Shown: piece after piece, positions 35,404-49,565 of the stretch | Layout: each line of letters begins with the position of its first letter | Position numbering within the stretch: position 1 is the stretch's first letter | Origin: Nevskia sp. | Lineage (GTDB): Bacteria; Pseudomonadota; Gammaproteobacteria; Nevskiales; Nevskiaceae | Direction: 5' to 3' | DNA length: 64,000 nucleotides | NCBI RefSeq assembly: GCF_021732705.1 | Contig: NZ_JAKFUM010000010.1 | Span: 1-64,000 of the forward strand | Notes under the pieces: model-generated | Databases searched by the model: none | What the model saw: only the letters and a program-made list of their open reading frames with translations | What the model was told of the DNA's origin: nothing | Program-made: the position numbers and the translations under genes

Positions 35404-37140
35404 TCAGCGCCGCGTCAGCCGCACTTCGCCGCTGCCGACGCCGCGCGGATCGGCCGCGGCATCGAGCGTGTCGGTCGCCGGCTTCCAGATCACGGCCTGC
35501 AGGTTGCCGTACGGGCTGTCGAGCGGCTTCAGCACGTGACCCAGCGCGGTCAGCCGCGCCTGTTCGGCCGGGTTCAGGCCGCCCGGCTCGAACTGCACGA
35601 CATCCGGCAGGTACTGATGGTGGTAGCGCGGCGCGCCGACGATGGCCTTGGCATCGGCGCCGTTGATGAAGTTCAGGATGCCGAGCAGCACCATCGTCGC
35701 GATCCGGCTGCCGCCCGGCGTGCCGATCACCAGCACGCCGTTCGGGCCTTCGACGAAGGTCGGCGTCATCGTCGACAGCGGCCGCTTGCGCGGCGCGATC
35801 AGGTTCGCGGCGGAGCCGATCAGGCCGTAGGCGTTGCTGGCCGTGGTGGACGCGGCGAAGTCGTCCATCTCGTCGTTCAGCAGGATGCCGGTGCCCGGCG
35901 GAATGTAGGCCGAGCCGAACGACAGGTTGATCGACATCGTCGCCGACACCCGGTTGCCGTCGGCATCGATCACCGAGAAGTGCGAGGTGTTGTCGCCGCC
36001 CTTGGCCTGCGGGCCGGTCGGCGGCAGGCTGGCGGACGGCGTGGCGTGCTCGCGGTCGATCTGCGCGGCCAGTTCCAGCGCGTAGCTGCGCGACGTCAGC
36101 TTGGCGATCGGCAGCGGCACGAAATCCGGATCGCCGAGGTAGGCAGCGCGGTCGCGGTAGGCGCGGCGCAACGCTTCGATCACCAGATGCTTCGAGGTGC
36201 CGTCCGTGGTGTCGGTCCAGCCGAGCGCTTCAAGCTGCTGCAGCGTTTCGGCCAGCGCCAGTCCGCCGGCCGACGGCGGTGCGGCCGACACCAGCTTGTA
36301 GTCGCGGAAATGGCTGACGATCGGCGCGCGCTCGACCACGGTGTAGCGGTGCAGGTCTTCCGCCGTCCAGATGCCGCCGGCATCGGCGACACCGGCCAAG
36401 AGGCGCTTCGCGGTCTCGCCGCTGTAGAAGCCGGGCAGGCCCTTGTCCGCCAGCCGCTGCAGCACGCCGGCGAGATCGGTCTGCCTGATCGTCTGACCAA
36501 CCGCCGGCACCTTGCCGCCGGGCATGAAGATGGCCTTCGCGGCCGGCGAGAAGCGCTTGGCGCTCTGCTCGATCGCCTTGATCAGCTTGGCGTCGGCCGG
36601 AAAGCCGTTCTTCGCGTAGCCAATCGCCGGCTGCAGCGATTTCGCCAGCGGCAGGCGGCCGTATTTCTTCGCCAGATAGACCAGCGCCGCCGGCTCGCCC
36701 GGAATCGCGGCGGAACGCGCGCCATCGCGCGACGCCTTGTCGACGGCGTTGCCGTCGCTGCCGAGATACATGTCGGCATTCGCGGCCATCGGCGCCACTT
36801 CGCGGCCATCGACCATGGTCTCGAAGCCGTCGGACTGCCGATGCAGCAGCCAGAAGCCGCCGCCGCCGATGCCGGAACCGGTCGGCTCGACCACGGCGAT
36901 CGCCGCCGTCACCGCCACAGCGGCGTCGAAGGCATTGCCGCCGGCGGCAAGGATGTCGAGCCCGGCCTTGGTCGCCAGCGGATGCGCGCTGGCCACGGCA
37001 TGGCCCGGCGGCCGGTCGCCGGCCTGCACGCCGATGACAAGACTCGCGCCGAGCAGCAGCCCCATCGCCAGCAGGCGAGCGACACGCGGGCGGCGAGTCT
37101 GGAACGGTTGGGACGCGGACGACGGGGCGATCGGGAACAT
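35404..37140 (-). CDS. ggt: Gamma-glutamyltransferase (gamma-glutamyltranspeptidase)
   Basis: The protein has a signal-type N-terminus, a large-subunit region with GGNAFDAAVAVTAAIAVVEP, cited as GGNAFDAAVAV, and SGIGGGGF. The autocatalytic cleavage site GGDNTSHFSVID carries the nucleophile Thr (about residue 385), followed by small-subunit motifs LLNDEMDDF, RKRPLSTMTPT and GTPGGSRI. Total length is normal for bacterial GGT. It hydrolyses or transfers gamma-glutamyl groups of glutathione in the periplasm. The ATG at 37140 is used; a GTG two codons earlier is possible. Confidence 0.95.
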   Translation of the reverse strand: MFPIAPSSASQPFQTRRPRVARLLAMGLLLGASLVIGVQAGDRPPGHAVASAHPLATKAGLDILAAGGNAFDAAVAVTAAIAVVEPTGSGIGGGGFWLLHRQSDGFETMVDGREVAPMAANADMYLGSDGNAVDKASRDGARSAAIPGEPAALVYLAKKYGRLPLAKSLQPAIGYAKNGFPADAKLIKAIEQSAKRFSPAAKAIFMPGGKVPAVGQTIRQTDLAGVLQRLADKGLPGFYSGETAKRLLAGVADAGGIWTAEDLHRYTVVERAPIVSHFRDYKLVSAAPPSAGGLALAETLQQLEALGWTDTTDGTSKHLVIEALRRAYRDRAAYLGDPDFVPLPIAKLTSRSYALELAAQIDREHATPSASLPPTGPQAKGGDNTSHFSVIDADGNRVSATMSINLSFGSAYIPPGTGILLNDEMDDFAASTTASNAYGLIGSAANLIAPRKRPLSTMTPTFVEGPNGVLVIGTPGGSRIATMVLLGILNFINGADAKAIVGAPRYHHQYLPDVVQFEPGGLNPAEQARLTALGHVLKPLDSPYGNLQAVIWKPATDTLDAAADPRGVGSGEVRLTRR

Positions 37141-37174
37141 GGTCACTCGGAGGGCGGTGGAGCCGGCGCGGCGA

Positions 37175-42470
<5,296 letters not shown>

Positions 42471-42647
42471 GTCTGCATCCCTTGCCGTGGACGGGTTGAT
42501 CGACTCCGCGTCCGCAGGCGGGCGCAGGGTCCTGTCCCAGCAGTGGTCGAGAACCGCGATCCATCACGGCGCAGGCGCTGCCGTTGGTCGGCTGACGCGT
42601 CCGATGCCCGCGCCGGGGCGAGCGCGGCGCGGCAGGCATGGCCGCGA

Positions 42648-42716
42648 ATCAGCGGCGATCGGGTACCGCGGCAGGTGCGAGCGGGCGTGAGCCGCGCCGC
42701 CCGGATCGCCGCTGAT
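42648..42716 (-). promoter_or_regulatory. Long 13-bp inverted repeat in the leader of the S53 gene
   Basis: ATCAGCGGCGATC (42648-42660) and GATCGCCGCTGAT (42704-42716) are perfect inverted arms 43 nt apart, in the 284-bp gap between the anti-sigma stop and the S53 start. A second hairpin, GCCGCCGC with GCGGCGGC (42723-42746), sits right after the anti-sigma stop. On the minus-strand transcript they would fold as consecutive stem-loops before the protease ORF. An attenuator, processing site or operator is possible. AAGGGA precedes the S53 ATG by about 10 nt. No gene is seen in this gap. Confidence 0.55.
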
Positions 42717-42754
42717 GCAGGAGCCGCCGCGTCAGCCGGCGGCGGCGGGCGGGC

Positions 42755-43624
42755 TCAAGGCCGGATCGGCAGCACGGTGCGCGGATCTTCCGGCGGCTGC
42801 ACGCCGGCCTGCACCGGCCATTCGAACGCGAACGCCGCGGCCGGCGGCTGCGATTCGATCCGGATCGTGCGCTGCGCCTGCGCCAGCAGCTTCGTCGGCA
42901 GCAGCGCTTCGACGAAGCTGTAGCGGCCGACCCGCGACAGACGGATGTCGTCGAACGTCAGCAGCGGCGCGGCGGCCCCTTCATCGCCGAGCACGAGCAG
43001 GCGATAGCGCGCGTTCTCGTCCGGCTGCTCGACTTCCGCCTGAACGCGGATGTCGCCGGCATCGTCGGCCAGCAGCAGCCGCACGGTTGGCCGCTGCGCG
43101 CCGCGCTGGACCGTGGCCAGCAGCACAAGGGTCGGCTCGGCCGCGTGCTTGCGGGCGAGCGCGGCCTTTTCGGCCGCGAGCGCGGCGTCGGGATTGCGCA
43201 GGTAGATCGACGAGACGACGGCCAGCACGACCGCGATGGCGGCGCCGGTCAGCGAGAACCACAGCGTGCGCCGGCTCCGTCGTGCAGGCTTGTGCTTGAA
43301 GCGCTGGTTGCGTGCGGCGGCCGGGCGCGGCACGACCGGCTTCAGCGCATGGGCAAAGCGCAGGCGCTCGCGCGCTTCGGGCGTGTTCAGCCGGTGCTGC
43401 TCGAACGCGGCATGCTCGACCGACGTCAGGCGCAGCCGGGCGTAGTCGTCGAACAGGTCGGCTTCGGCTTCGTTCAGCGCCGCCAGCGCTTCGGGATCAT
43501 CCAGCAGCCGCTGTTCGAGCGCCGCCGCAACGTCGTCCGGCAGGCGATGCAGCAGCAGCGCGCGCCAGTCGGCCGGCGTCGGCACGCTGGCATCGGATGC
43601 GGCGGCGGTCGGGGATTCGTTCAT
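42755..43624 (-). CDS. Single-pass anti-sigma-factor-like membrane protein
   Basis: The 289-residue protein has a soluble N-terminal part (about 1-118) with acidic helices and a basic stretch KPARRSRR just before one transmembrane helix (121-142), then a C-terminal domain of about 145 residues. By the positive-inside rule the N-terminus is cytoplasmic and the C-terminal domain periplasmic. The order sigma factor then TM protein, with ATGA overlap, is the standard arrangement for a sigma/anti-sigma pair. No canonical HxxxCxxC zinc motif is seen in the N-terminal part, so it is not a classic ZAS protein. The anti-sigma role is therefore inferred from topology and context. Confidence 0.65.
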   Translation of the reverse strand: MNESPTAAASDASVPTPADWRALLLHRLPDDVAAALEQRLLDDPEALAALNEAEADLFDDYARLRLTSVEHAAFEQHRLNTPEARERLRFAHALKPVVPRPAAARNQRFKHKPARRSRRTLWFSLTGAAIAVVLAVVSSIYLRNPDAALAAEKAALARKHAAEPTLVLLATVQRGAQRPTVRLLLADDAGDIRVQAEVEQPDENARYRLLVLGDEGAAAPLLTFDDIRLSRVGRYSFVEALLPTKLLAQAQRTIRIESQPPAAAFAFEWPVQAGVQPPEDPRTVLPIRP

Positions 43625-44307
43625 GACAGTTCAGTGGCGGACGGCGCGCTTCCATCACGCGACGACGGATGGGCGGTGGTGCCGGATCCGGCTAGTGGGG
43701 CGGCGGGCGGCGCGGTAACCGGCGTGCCGGCAAGGCGGGCGCGGACACAGGTTTCCAGCTGCTGGCGCAGCCGCAGGGCCCGGTTGCGCAGCGCATTCAG
43801 GCTGACGCCGAGCCGCCCGGCGAGCTGCTGGCGGCGGCGGATGCGGCCTTCGCCGTCATCGTCGTAGTAGGCCAGGATCAGACGCGCCGATTCCGGATCG
43901 AGCTTCGCGAAACAGGCGCGCAGCGCGTTGCGGGCATCGATGTCGATCTCGTCTTCCTCGGCCATCGTCGTCGGCGGCGCCGGCAGTCGTTCCAGCGCGT
44001 CGGCCGCGGCGCGGCGCTCCTGCGGGCGATCGCGCGCTTCCAGCAGCACCAGCCGCGCGATGCCGTGCAGATACGCGCCGACCTGCTCGACTGCAACACC
44101 TTCGTGCAGACGCCGCGCCAGCCGTTCGAGCGCCTCGTCCGCCAGCGTTTCGGCCTCGATCGGCAGATGCAGGCGGAACACGGCGATCAGCCGATGACGC
44201 AACTGCTCGTAGACTTCGGCAGGCGCTGCGCCGTCGCGGCCGAGGCGTGCCAGCAGCGCGTCGAACGCGCCGCGGTCGACGGCCGTCGGTGCCGGCTCGG
44301 CGCTCAT
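43621..44307 (-). CDS. Sigma-70-family (ECF-type) RNA polymerase sigma factor
   Basis: The 228-residue protein has a region-2-like N-terminal half (VYEQLRHRLIAVFRLHLP through LERLARRLHEG). A region-4-type helix-turn-helix follows at about residues 165-195, RRRQQLAGRLGVSLNALRNRA, cited as QLAGRLGVSLNALRNR. It ends with a Pro/Ser-rich tail. It matches divergent ECF-type sigma factors that accompany CHAT or TPR proteins. The ATG at 44307 overlaps the CHAT stop and its own stop overlaps the anti-sigma start, both as ATGA. It probably directs transcription of this locus and other targets. Confidence 0.8.
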   Translation of the reverse strand: MSAEPAPTAVDRGAFDALLARLGRDGAAPAEVYEQLRHRLIAVFRLHLPIEAETLADEALERLARRLHEGVAVEQVGAYLHGIARLVLLEARDRPQERRAAADALERLPAPPTTMAEEDEIDIDARNALRACFAKLDPESARLILAYYDDDGEGRIRRRQQLAGRLGVSLNALRNRALRLRQQLETCVRARLAGTPVTAPPAAPLAGSGTTAHPSSRDGSAPSATELS

Positions 44308-47300
44308 CGCGCGGCCTCGCGCCAGTCGCCCTGCAGGACGTAGCCGGCCCAGTAATACGGTGCTGCCCAGTGTGGATCGTTGGCCATGCTGAATTGTGCC
44401 CGTTGCAGCGCGCTTGCGGCATCGAGCCGTTCGCCGAGATGCGCGTCGTAGAAGCGCCGCATGAATTCGGACGCGGCGCGGTCGTCGACGGTCCACAGGC
44501 TGGCCAGCACCCGGCGGGCACCGGCATAGAACAGCGGCCGCGCCAGATTGAACACGCCTTCGGCCCCGCTGCTGGCGCCGAGCGCCGATTCGCAGGTGCT
44601 GAGCACCACGAGATCGACCGGCAGCTTCAGCCGGTACAGATCGTTGATCCTCAGGAAGCCGTCCTGCGGCTGGCCGCGGGCATCGAACAGCGACAGCACG
44701 ACGCCGGACAGCTCGGGCCGCTCGAAGTCGAGCAGCGCATGGGTCGCGAAGTGGACGATGCGGGTGTTCGACCAGTCGGCATTCAGCGCCGCGTCGCGGC
44801 TGGCGTCGAAATCGACCAGCACGCGCCGGGCATCCGCCGGCACCCGCGCCGACAGGCTGTCGGCCTCCGCGCGCGAATTCGGCAAGCGCGGCAGGCTCGG
44901 CACGCCAGCCGCGGCGGCGGCACGGTCGACCGACGGCTGGCGCGCGGCGCTGCCGACCGGCCGTGCCTTGAGCCGCGGATCGTCCGGCGCGAACACCGGG
45001 TCGGCGAGGATCGCGACCTGCTGGCCCCTCCGCGGCGCGGCACCATCGCGCAGCCAGCGCAAGGTCTGGATCGACGGCAGATAGACGCTGGCCGGCCCGT
45101 TCGCGTCGTCGAGCACCGCCAGCGGCAGCCGCTGCAGTTCGCCGTCCGCCACGATCACGCGGCGCGTCTGCGGCATGGCGCCGGCCGGGCCGAGCAGGGT
45201 CTTGCGCAGCGCCGTCGCCATCTGCCGCGTGGTCGCCAGATCCTCCGCCTCGCGCGCGGCGAGATCGGCCAGCGTCTGGCCGGGCAGCAGCGGCACCGGC
45301 GTGGCGATGCGCTGACGCAGGGCGGTGATCGCCGGTTCCAGCGCGCCGCGCGGCGGCAGGCGATGCACGGCGAGGCCGTCGCGGGTCAGCACCCAGAGCC
45401 AGCTCGCGCGGCTGCCGAACCAGGTTTCGAGCAGCACGGTGTCGGCATCGAGCGCGTGCTGCTGCACGTCACGCAAATCGACGGGCTGCGGATCGGCCGC
45501 TTCGGCAAAGCGCGCATCGGCGGCGCGCAGCCGGCCGCGAACGGCATCGAGCGCCCGCGTGGCGCGGTCGAGATCGCGCTCCAGCAGCCGGCGCGCCGCC
45601 GGTTCCGAGGTCGGCGTGCGCGTCAGCCGGTACGACAGCACGCGCAGCGCGTCGGCGGCGGCATCGCGCTCGGCCAGCAGGGCGGTCACGGCCTTCGACG
45701 GCGGTGCCAGCGCGGCAACGAGGCTGCGACTGGCCAGCTGGTCGCTCAGCGTGCGCGCCCGCGCCCGCTCGGCCACGACCAGCGCCGCCGCGGCATAGCC
45801 GGCCTGCGGCTGACGCTGGTGCTGGGCCATGCGGATGTCGATCAGCAGCTCGTAATAGGCGCGGGACGACTCGAAATAGCGCGTGCGCAGGCTCGGTTCG
45901 TCGATCCGCGCCCGCTCGGCCTCGACCCGCGCCAGCGCCTGCTCGATGCGGCTGCGCGCGCGATCGAGCGCGCCGGCGTCGAAATCGAGCCGCGCGAGGC
46001 TGGCCAGCGCCACCACCTCCGAACCGTGCTCGGCCTGCGCCTGCGCGAGGCTCAGGCCGAACTCGTACTGGCTGCGCGCCTGCGCCACGCGGCCGACCTT
46101 CTGTTCGAGATCGCCGAGCGCCAGCAGCGCGACGATCTCCTCGCCGGCGCGCACGCGGCGAAACGCGGCGACCGCGCGTTCGAGCAGCACGCGCGCCTCG
46201 TCATGCTGGCCGCGCGCCATCGCGCACAGCCCGAGCCCGCGCTGCAGGTAGGCGATCTCGCGGGCGCGCTGCCCGTCCTGCGCCAGCATCAGGCCGCGCC
46301 GGTAGTCGGCCTCGGCGGCATCGAGCCGGCCTCGGTCGCGGTGCAGGTCGCCGCGGCTGGCGAGAATCGAGATCAGGCAGCCGTCGTCGTGACTCGCGGT
46401 GCAGATGCGCTCGCCATCGGCCCAGGTGTCGAGCGCGGCAGCATCGTCGCCGAGCCGATACAGCGTGATGCCGAGGTTCAGCCGGGCATTGCCTTCGACC
46501 AGCGGAAACTTCAGCCCTTCGAGATCGACCAGCGTCTGCCGGTGCAGCGCCAGCGCCGTCGCCAGTTCGCCGCGCGTCAGGTACAGCCCGGCGAGGCTGT
46601 CGCGAGCGAAGGCGATGCGCTCGCGATCGCCGATGCCCATTGCGAGATCGAGCGCCTCCCGCACCGTCGCCAGCGCGCGGCCGCCGTCGCCGATCACGCG
46701 GTACATCGTGCCGAGGTTGCCGAGCAGGGTCGCCTCATTGACCGGATCGCCGCCGATCGCGCGCGTCAAGACCAGCGCCAGCTGTTCGGAAGCGGCGGCG
46801 CCGAAGTAATCGCCGAGTGCCGAGTTGGTGACCGCCAGCAGATGATGGACCTTGGCGATGTCGGCGCGATCGTCCGGGCAGCGCGTGGTCAGCGCCGCAC
46901 GCCCGGCCGCGGCGGCGGCGGTGTAGTCGGCGGCACCGTATTCCAGCCGGCCGCTGCCGAGCCAGGCCACGCGCAACTGGCAGCCGGCACCGGCCGCGGC
47001 GAAGGCCGTGCGCGCTTGCGTGTACAGCGGGCGGGCTGCGGCGAAGCGTCCGGCATCGCTGCCGCGGCGCAGCGCTTCGGCGCGGGCCAGCGCCGTTTCG
47101 CCCTCGATGATCCGGCGCACGGTCGGCGTGATCGGCACGGCCTCGCTGAGGCTGACGCGATAGGCCGTGTCGCGCCCGGGCTGGCTTGCCGGCTCGCTGG
47201 CCGCGACGGTCATCGGCAGCGGACTGCCGGTGATCGTCAGCAACAGGCGCGATTCGCGCCCGCCGGCCGGCTTCTGGATCGGCGCATCGCCGGTCGGAAA

Positions 47301-47582
47301 GCCGCGCAGTTCCAGCGGCTGGTCGATCTGGCTCAGGGTCAGCGTGGCGGCGAAACCGTCCGGCACGGTGATCGACAACGTGTCGGTCGCGTTCGCGGCG
47401 AGGCGCGCGTCAAGGCTCTGGCCCGGCGTCAGGCTGCGCTCGGTCGCCTGCGCCTTCGACACCGCCATGGCGAGCAGCACGATGACGACCGCTGCGCGGC
47501 TCAGCGCGCCCCAGCGCGAAGGCGGCGCGATCCGTCCGTCGCTGCCGCTGCCTGTCCGAATGATGGCGCCCTGGCCGCGCAT
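44304..47582 (-). CDS. Exported TPR-repeat CHAT-domain cysteine protease
   Basis: The 1092-residue protein begins with an N-terminal signal (hydrophobic residues about 30-42, ending SKAQA). A beta-rich segment is followed by about ten tetratricopeptide repeats (about residues 150-600; for example YRVIGDGGRALATVREAL and ARGQHDEARVLLERAVAAF). The C-terminal CHAT domain (about 780-1090) carries the caspase-like dyad: His948 in VHFATHALLD and Cys997 in VLSTCESALG. Both residues are intact, so protease activity is plausible. CHAT proteases cleave specific partners on a trigger, as in craspase and separase-like systems. Here the tight operon with a sigma and anti-sigma factor suggests a regulatory target. 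Confidence 0.9.
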   Translation of the reverse strand: MRGQGAIIRTGSGSDGRIAPPSRWGALSRAAVVIVLLAMAVSKAQATERSLTPGQSLDARLAANATDTLSITVPDGFAATLTLSQIDQPLELRGFPTGDAPIQKPAGGRESRLLLTITGSPLPMTVAASEPASQPGRDTAYRVSLSEAVPITPTVRRIIEGETALARAEALRRGSDAGRFAAARPLYTQARTAFAAAGAGCQLRVAWLGSGRLEYGAADYTAAAAAGRAALTTRCPDDRADIAKVHHLLAVTNSALGDYFGAAASEQLALVLTRAIGGDPVNEATLLGNLGTMYRVIGDGGRALATVREALDLAMGIGDRERIAFARDSLAGLYLTRGELATALALHRQTLVDLEGLKFPLVEGNARLNLGITLYRLGDDAAALDTWADGERICTASHDDGCLISILASRGDLHRDRGRLDAAEADYRRGLMLAQDGQRAREIAYLQRGLGLCAMARGQHDEARVLLERAVAAFRRVRAGEEIVALLALGDLEQKVGRVAQARSQYEFGLSLAQAQAEHGSEVVALASLARLDFDAGALDRARSRIEQALARVEAERARIDEPSLRTRYFESSRAYYELLIDIRMAQHQRQPQAGYAAAALVVAERARARTLSDQLASRSLVAALAPPSKAVTALLAERDAAADALRVLSYRLTRTPTSEPAARRLLERDLDRATRALDAVRGRLRAADARFAEAADPQPVDLRDVQQHALDADTVLLETWFGSRASWLWVLTRDGLAVHRLPPRGALEPAITALRQRIATPVPLLPGQTLADLAAREAEDLATTRQMATALRKTLLGPAGAMPQTRRVIVADGELQRLPLAVLDDANGPASVYLPSIQTLRWLRDGAAPRRGQQVAILADPVFAPDDPRLKARPVGSAARQPSVDRAAAAAGVPSLPRLPNSRAEADSLSARVPADARRVLVDFDASRDAALNADWSNTRIVHFATHALLDFERPELSGVVLSLFDARGQPQDGFLRINDLYRLKLPVDLVVLSTCESALGASSGAEGVFNLARPLFYAGARRVLASLWTVDDRAASEFMRRFYDAHLGERLDAASALQRAQFSMANDPHWAAPYYWAGYVLQGDWREAAR

Positions 47583-47668
47583 GAAGTCCGTCTCCTGAAG
47601 TCGGGCGGACTGTAAGCGGGCCGGCGCGCGGCCTCAATGATTCCGCGCGGACGCGCGGCGCATGACGA

Positions 47669-48160
47669 TCAGCGCGTCTTGCGGCCGAAGCGCGCGAGCA
47701 GCGCCGGAATCACCGGCTTCGGCACCAGCTTTTTCACCGGCGCGCCGAGGCTGGTCAGCTCGCGGACGAGGCTCGACGACAGATGCTCGAACTGCGGGCT
47801 CGGCGCCAGCATCACGGTGTCGAGGTCCGGATACAGATCGCGGTTCATCGTCGCCATCTGCTTCTCGTACTCGACGTCGGCCACGGTGCGCACGCCTCTG
47901 ACCAGCACGGTCACGCCGTTGTCGCGCGCGAAATCGACGACCAGTCCGCGGAAGCCGATGACGGTGACGTTGTCGAGATCACTGACGCAGTCCTCGATCA
48001 GCGCAACGCGTTCTTCGAGCGTGAATTTCGGGCTTTTCGACGGGTTCAGGCCGACCGCGACGATCAGCTTCGGGAACATCTTGGCCGCCCGGTGGATGAT
48101 GTCGTTGTGACCGAGCGTGATCGGGTCGAAGGTGCCCGAATAGGCGGCGATGACACTCAC
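47669..48160 (-). CDS. coaD: Phosphopantetheine adenylyltransferase
   Basis: The 163-residue nucleotidyltransferase contains YSGTFDPITLGHNDII (the HxGH-type ATP site), VGLNPSKSP, VRGVRTVADVEYE and SSSLVREL near the end. It transfers AMP to 4'-phosphopantetheine in coenzyme A synthesis and is essential. The GTG at 48160 begins SVIAAYSGTFDP and has GGGAGA 9 nt upstream. It overlaps the rsmD stop by GTGA, the conserved rsmD-coaD pair of gammaproteobacteria. Confidence 0.95.
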   Translation of the reverse strand: MSVIAAYSGTFDPITLGHNDIIHRAAKMFPKLIVAVGLNPSKSPKFTLEERVALIEDCVSDLDNVTVIGFRGLVVDFARDNGVTVLVRGVRTVADVEYEKQMATMNRDLYPDLDTVMLAPSPQFEHLSSSLVRELTSLGAPVKKLVPKPVIPALLARFGRKTR

Positions 48161-48732
48161 GGTTGCGGGTCTCCCGGTGGCGCGTACGTGAACAGGCCGT
48201 AGCTTACCTGCCCGGCGGCCTTTTCCTTCAGCATCGCGTAGCCGGCCGGCAGTTCCGGCGGCTTTCCCTTCGGCCATTCGAGGTAGATCCGGTTCATCTC
48301 CTTCAGCACCTGCGGCAGGTTGGCCAAGGTCGCTACCAGCAGCGCGCTTTCGTACGGCGGGTCGATGAACACGATCTCGAAGCGGCGCGGCGTGGCGCGC
48401 AGCAGCGAAATGCCGTCGCCGCGCATGACATCGCTGCGCTCGACACAGCCGAGCTTGGTGATGGCGGCGCGGATCGCCTCGGCCTGCTTGCCGCCGGTTT
48501 CGGCAAACGTGGCGTGGGCCGCACCGCGCGACAGCGCTTCCAGCCCCAGCGCGCCGCTGCCGGCGAACAGATCGAGCACGGTGCTGCCGTCGACCACCGG
48601 GCTCAGCCAGTCGAACACGGTCTGGCGGACGCGGTCCGGGGTCGGACGGACGCCGGCCTCGGCATCGAAATCGATCAGGCGGCTGCGATATTCGCCGCCG
48701 ATGATGCGCAGGCGGCCAAGCGGTCTTCTCAT
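48157..48732 (-). CDS. rsmD: 16S rRNA (guanine(966)-N(2))-methyltransferase
   Basis: The 191-residue protein starts GRLRIIGGEYRSRL and contains VLDLFAGSGALGLEALSRGA and the catalytic FIDPPYES. These are diagnostic for RsmD, which methylates G966 of 16S rRNA. The start overlaps the stop of vapC by ATGA and its stop overlaps the coaD start. It thus lies in a chain of four overlapping genes with a toxin-antitoxin pair at the head. Confidence 0.94.
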   Translation of the reverse strand: MRRPLGRLRIIGGEYRSRLIDFDAEAGVRPTPDRVRQTVFDWLSPVVDGSTVLDLFAGSGALGLEALSRGAAHATFAETGGKQAEAIRAAITKLGCVERSDVMRGDGISLLRATPRRFEIVFIDPPYESALLVATLANLPQVLKEMNRIYLEWPKGKPPELPAGYAMLKEKAAGQVSYGLFTYAPPGDPQP

Positions 48733-49139
48733 GAGGTCTTCGGAATCCAGTTTTCGAGCTTCAGACCCGGCACGCGCCGGAACTCGGTTTCATTGTTGGT
48801 GACGATGGTCAGGCCGCGGCTCAGGGCCTGCGCGGCGATCAGCAGATCGTAGGGGCCGATGGGCGTGCCTTTGCGCTCGAGGTAGGCGCGTTGTTGTGCG
48901 GCGATACGTGCATCTTCGCGCGTCAGCGGCAATACGGTCAGCGAGGCCAGAAACCGGGCCAGCGTTGATTCATAGCGAATGCCGCGCTGAGACTTGATTC
49001 GTTCGACTTCCAGTTCCAGTTCCGTCATCACCGACAAGATGCAGTCGGCGACGCTGAAACGCCTTGCGATCTCGATCGACTCCGGGCGGCGGCCGTTCAA
49101 CAGGTAGATGCAGATGTTGGTGTCGAGCAGATAGCTCAC
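48729..49139 (-). CDS. vapC: PIN-domain ribonuclease toxin (VapC)
   Basis: The 136-residue PIN-fold protein starts YLLDTNICIYLLNG (first acidic residue Asp), with a second acidic position in SVMTELELEVER, a third in GPYDLLIAAQAL and NNETEFRRVPG at the end. The active-site acidic set is intact, so it should cleave tRNA or rRNA when free. The GTG at 49139 overlaps the antitoxin stop by GTGA. Its stop overlaps the rsmD start by ATGA, so toxin and rRNA methylase translation are coupled. Confidence 0.92.
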   Translation of the reverse strand: MSYLLDTNICIYLLNGRRPESIEIARRFSVADCILSVMTELELEVERIKSQRGIRYESTLARFLASLTVLPLTREDARIAAQQRAYLERKGTPIGPYDLLIAAQALSRGLTIVTNNETEFRRVPGLKLENWIPKTS

Positions 49140-49549
49140 GGCCGCTTGCGCTTGGCACGGTACGGCTGGGTCAGCGTCTCGGCGACCGGCAGGCCCTGCG
49201 TCCAGTCGCGCTCCCGCATCGGCGGCTGGTTGCGCTCCAGATTCAGGCCTTCCGGACATTCGGCGTAGAAGCGTTCGATGACATCCGCCAGCGATTCGCC
49301 GCGGCTTTCAATCGGCTCCATCACCACCCGGTTGCCTTCCTTCCAGATCCGCACCTCGGTGCCGCTCATGCGGAATTCCTTCGGCAGACGCACGGCCTGC
49401 GATGCGCCGTTGGTGAACAGGCGCGCGGTCTTGCGCTCGCTGGTGGCGGCAGCCGTGGCCGCCGCGACAGCCTGATCGGCCCGGCTGATGCGCTTGCGCT
49501 TGCCACCCACGAGCGACACCGGGGCGACAGGGGATGCGGCAGCTTTCAT
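49136..49549 (-). CDS. vapB: VapB-type AbrB-fold antitoxin with N-terminal extension
   Basis: The protein has a VapB core ARLFTNGASQAVRLPKEFR (cited as NGASQAVRLPKEF) and EVRIWKEGNRVVMEP, followed by a C-terminal neutralising segment rich in charged residues (GLNLERNQPPMRERDW). About 40 residues, basic and Ala-rich (KRKRISRADQAVAAATAAA), precede the core and are unusual. The ATG at 49549 has GGAG 8 nt upstream, so the extension is probably real. A perfect 10-bp palindrome lies just upstream. Confidence 0.9.
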   Translation of the reverse strand: MKAAASPVAPVSLVGGKRKRISRADQAVAAATAAATSERKTARLFTNGASQAVRLPKEFRMSGTEVRIWKEGNRVVMEPIESRGESLADVIERFYAECPEGLNLERNQPPMRERDWTQGLPVAETLTQPYRAKRKRP

Positions 49550-49565
49550 GGCGAGCACTCCGGAT

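Noticed and set aside
44247-47615. 1122-residue open frame opposite the CHAT gene
   Set aside because: Same mirror effect: composition is skewed to Arg/Gln/His/Gly and there is no recognisable motif, while the CHAT frame has TPRs and an active site.
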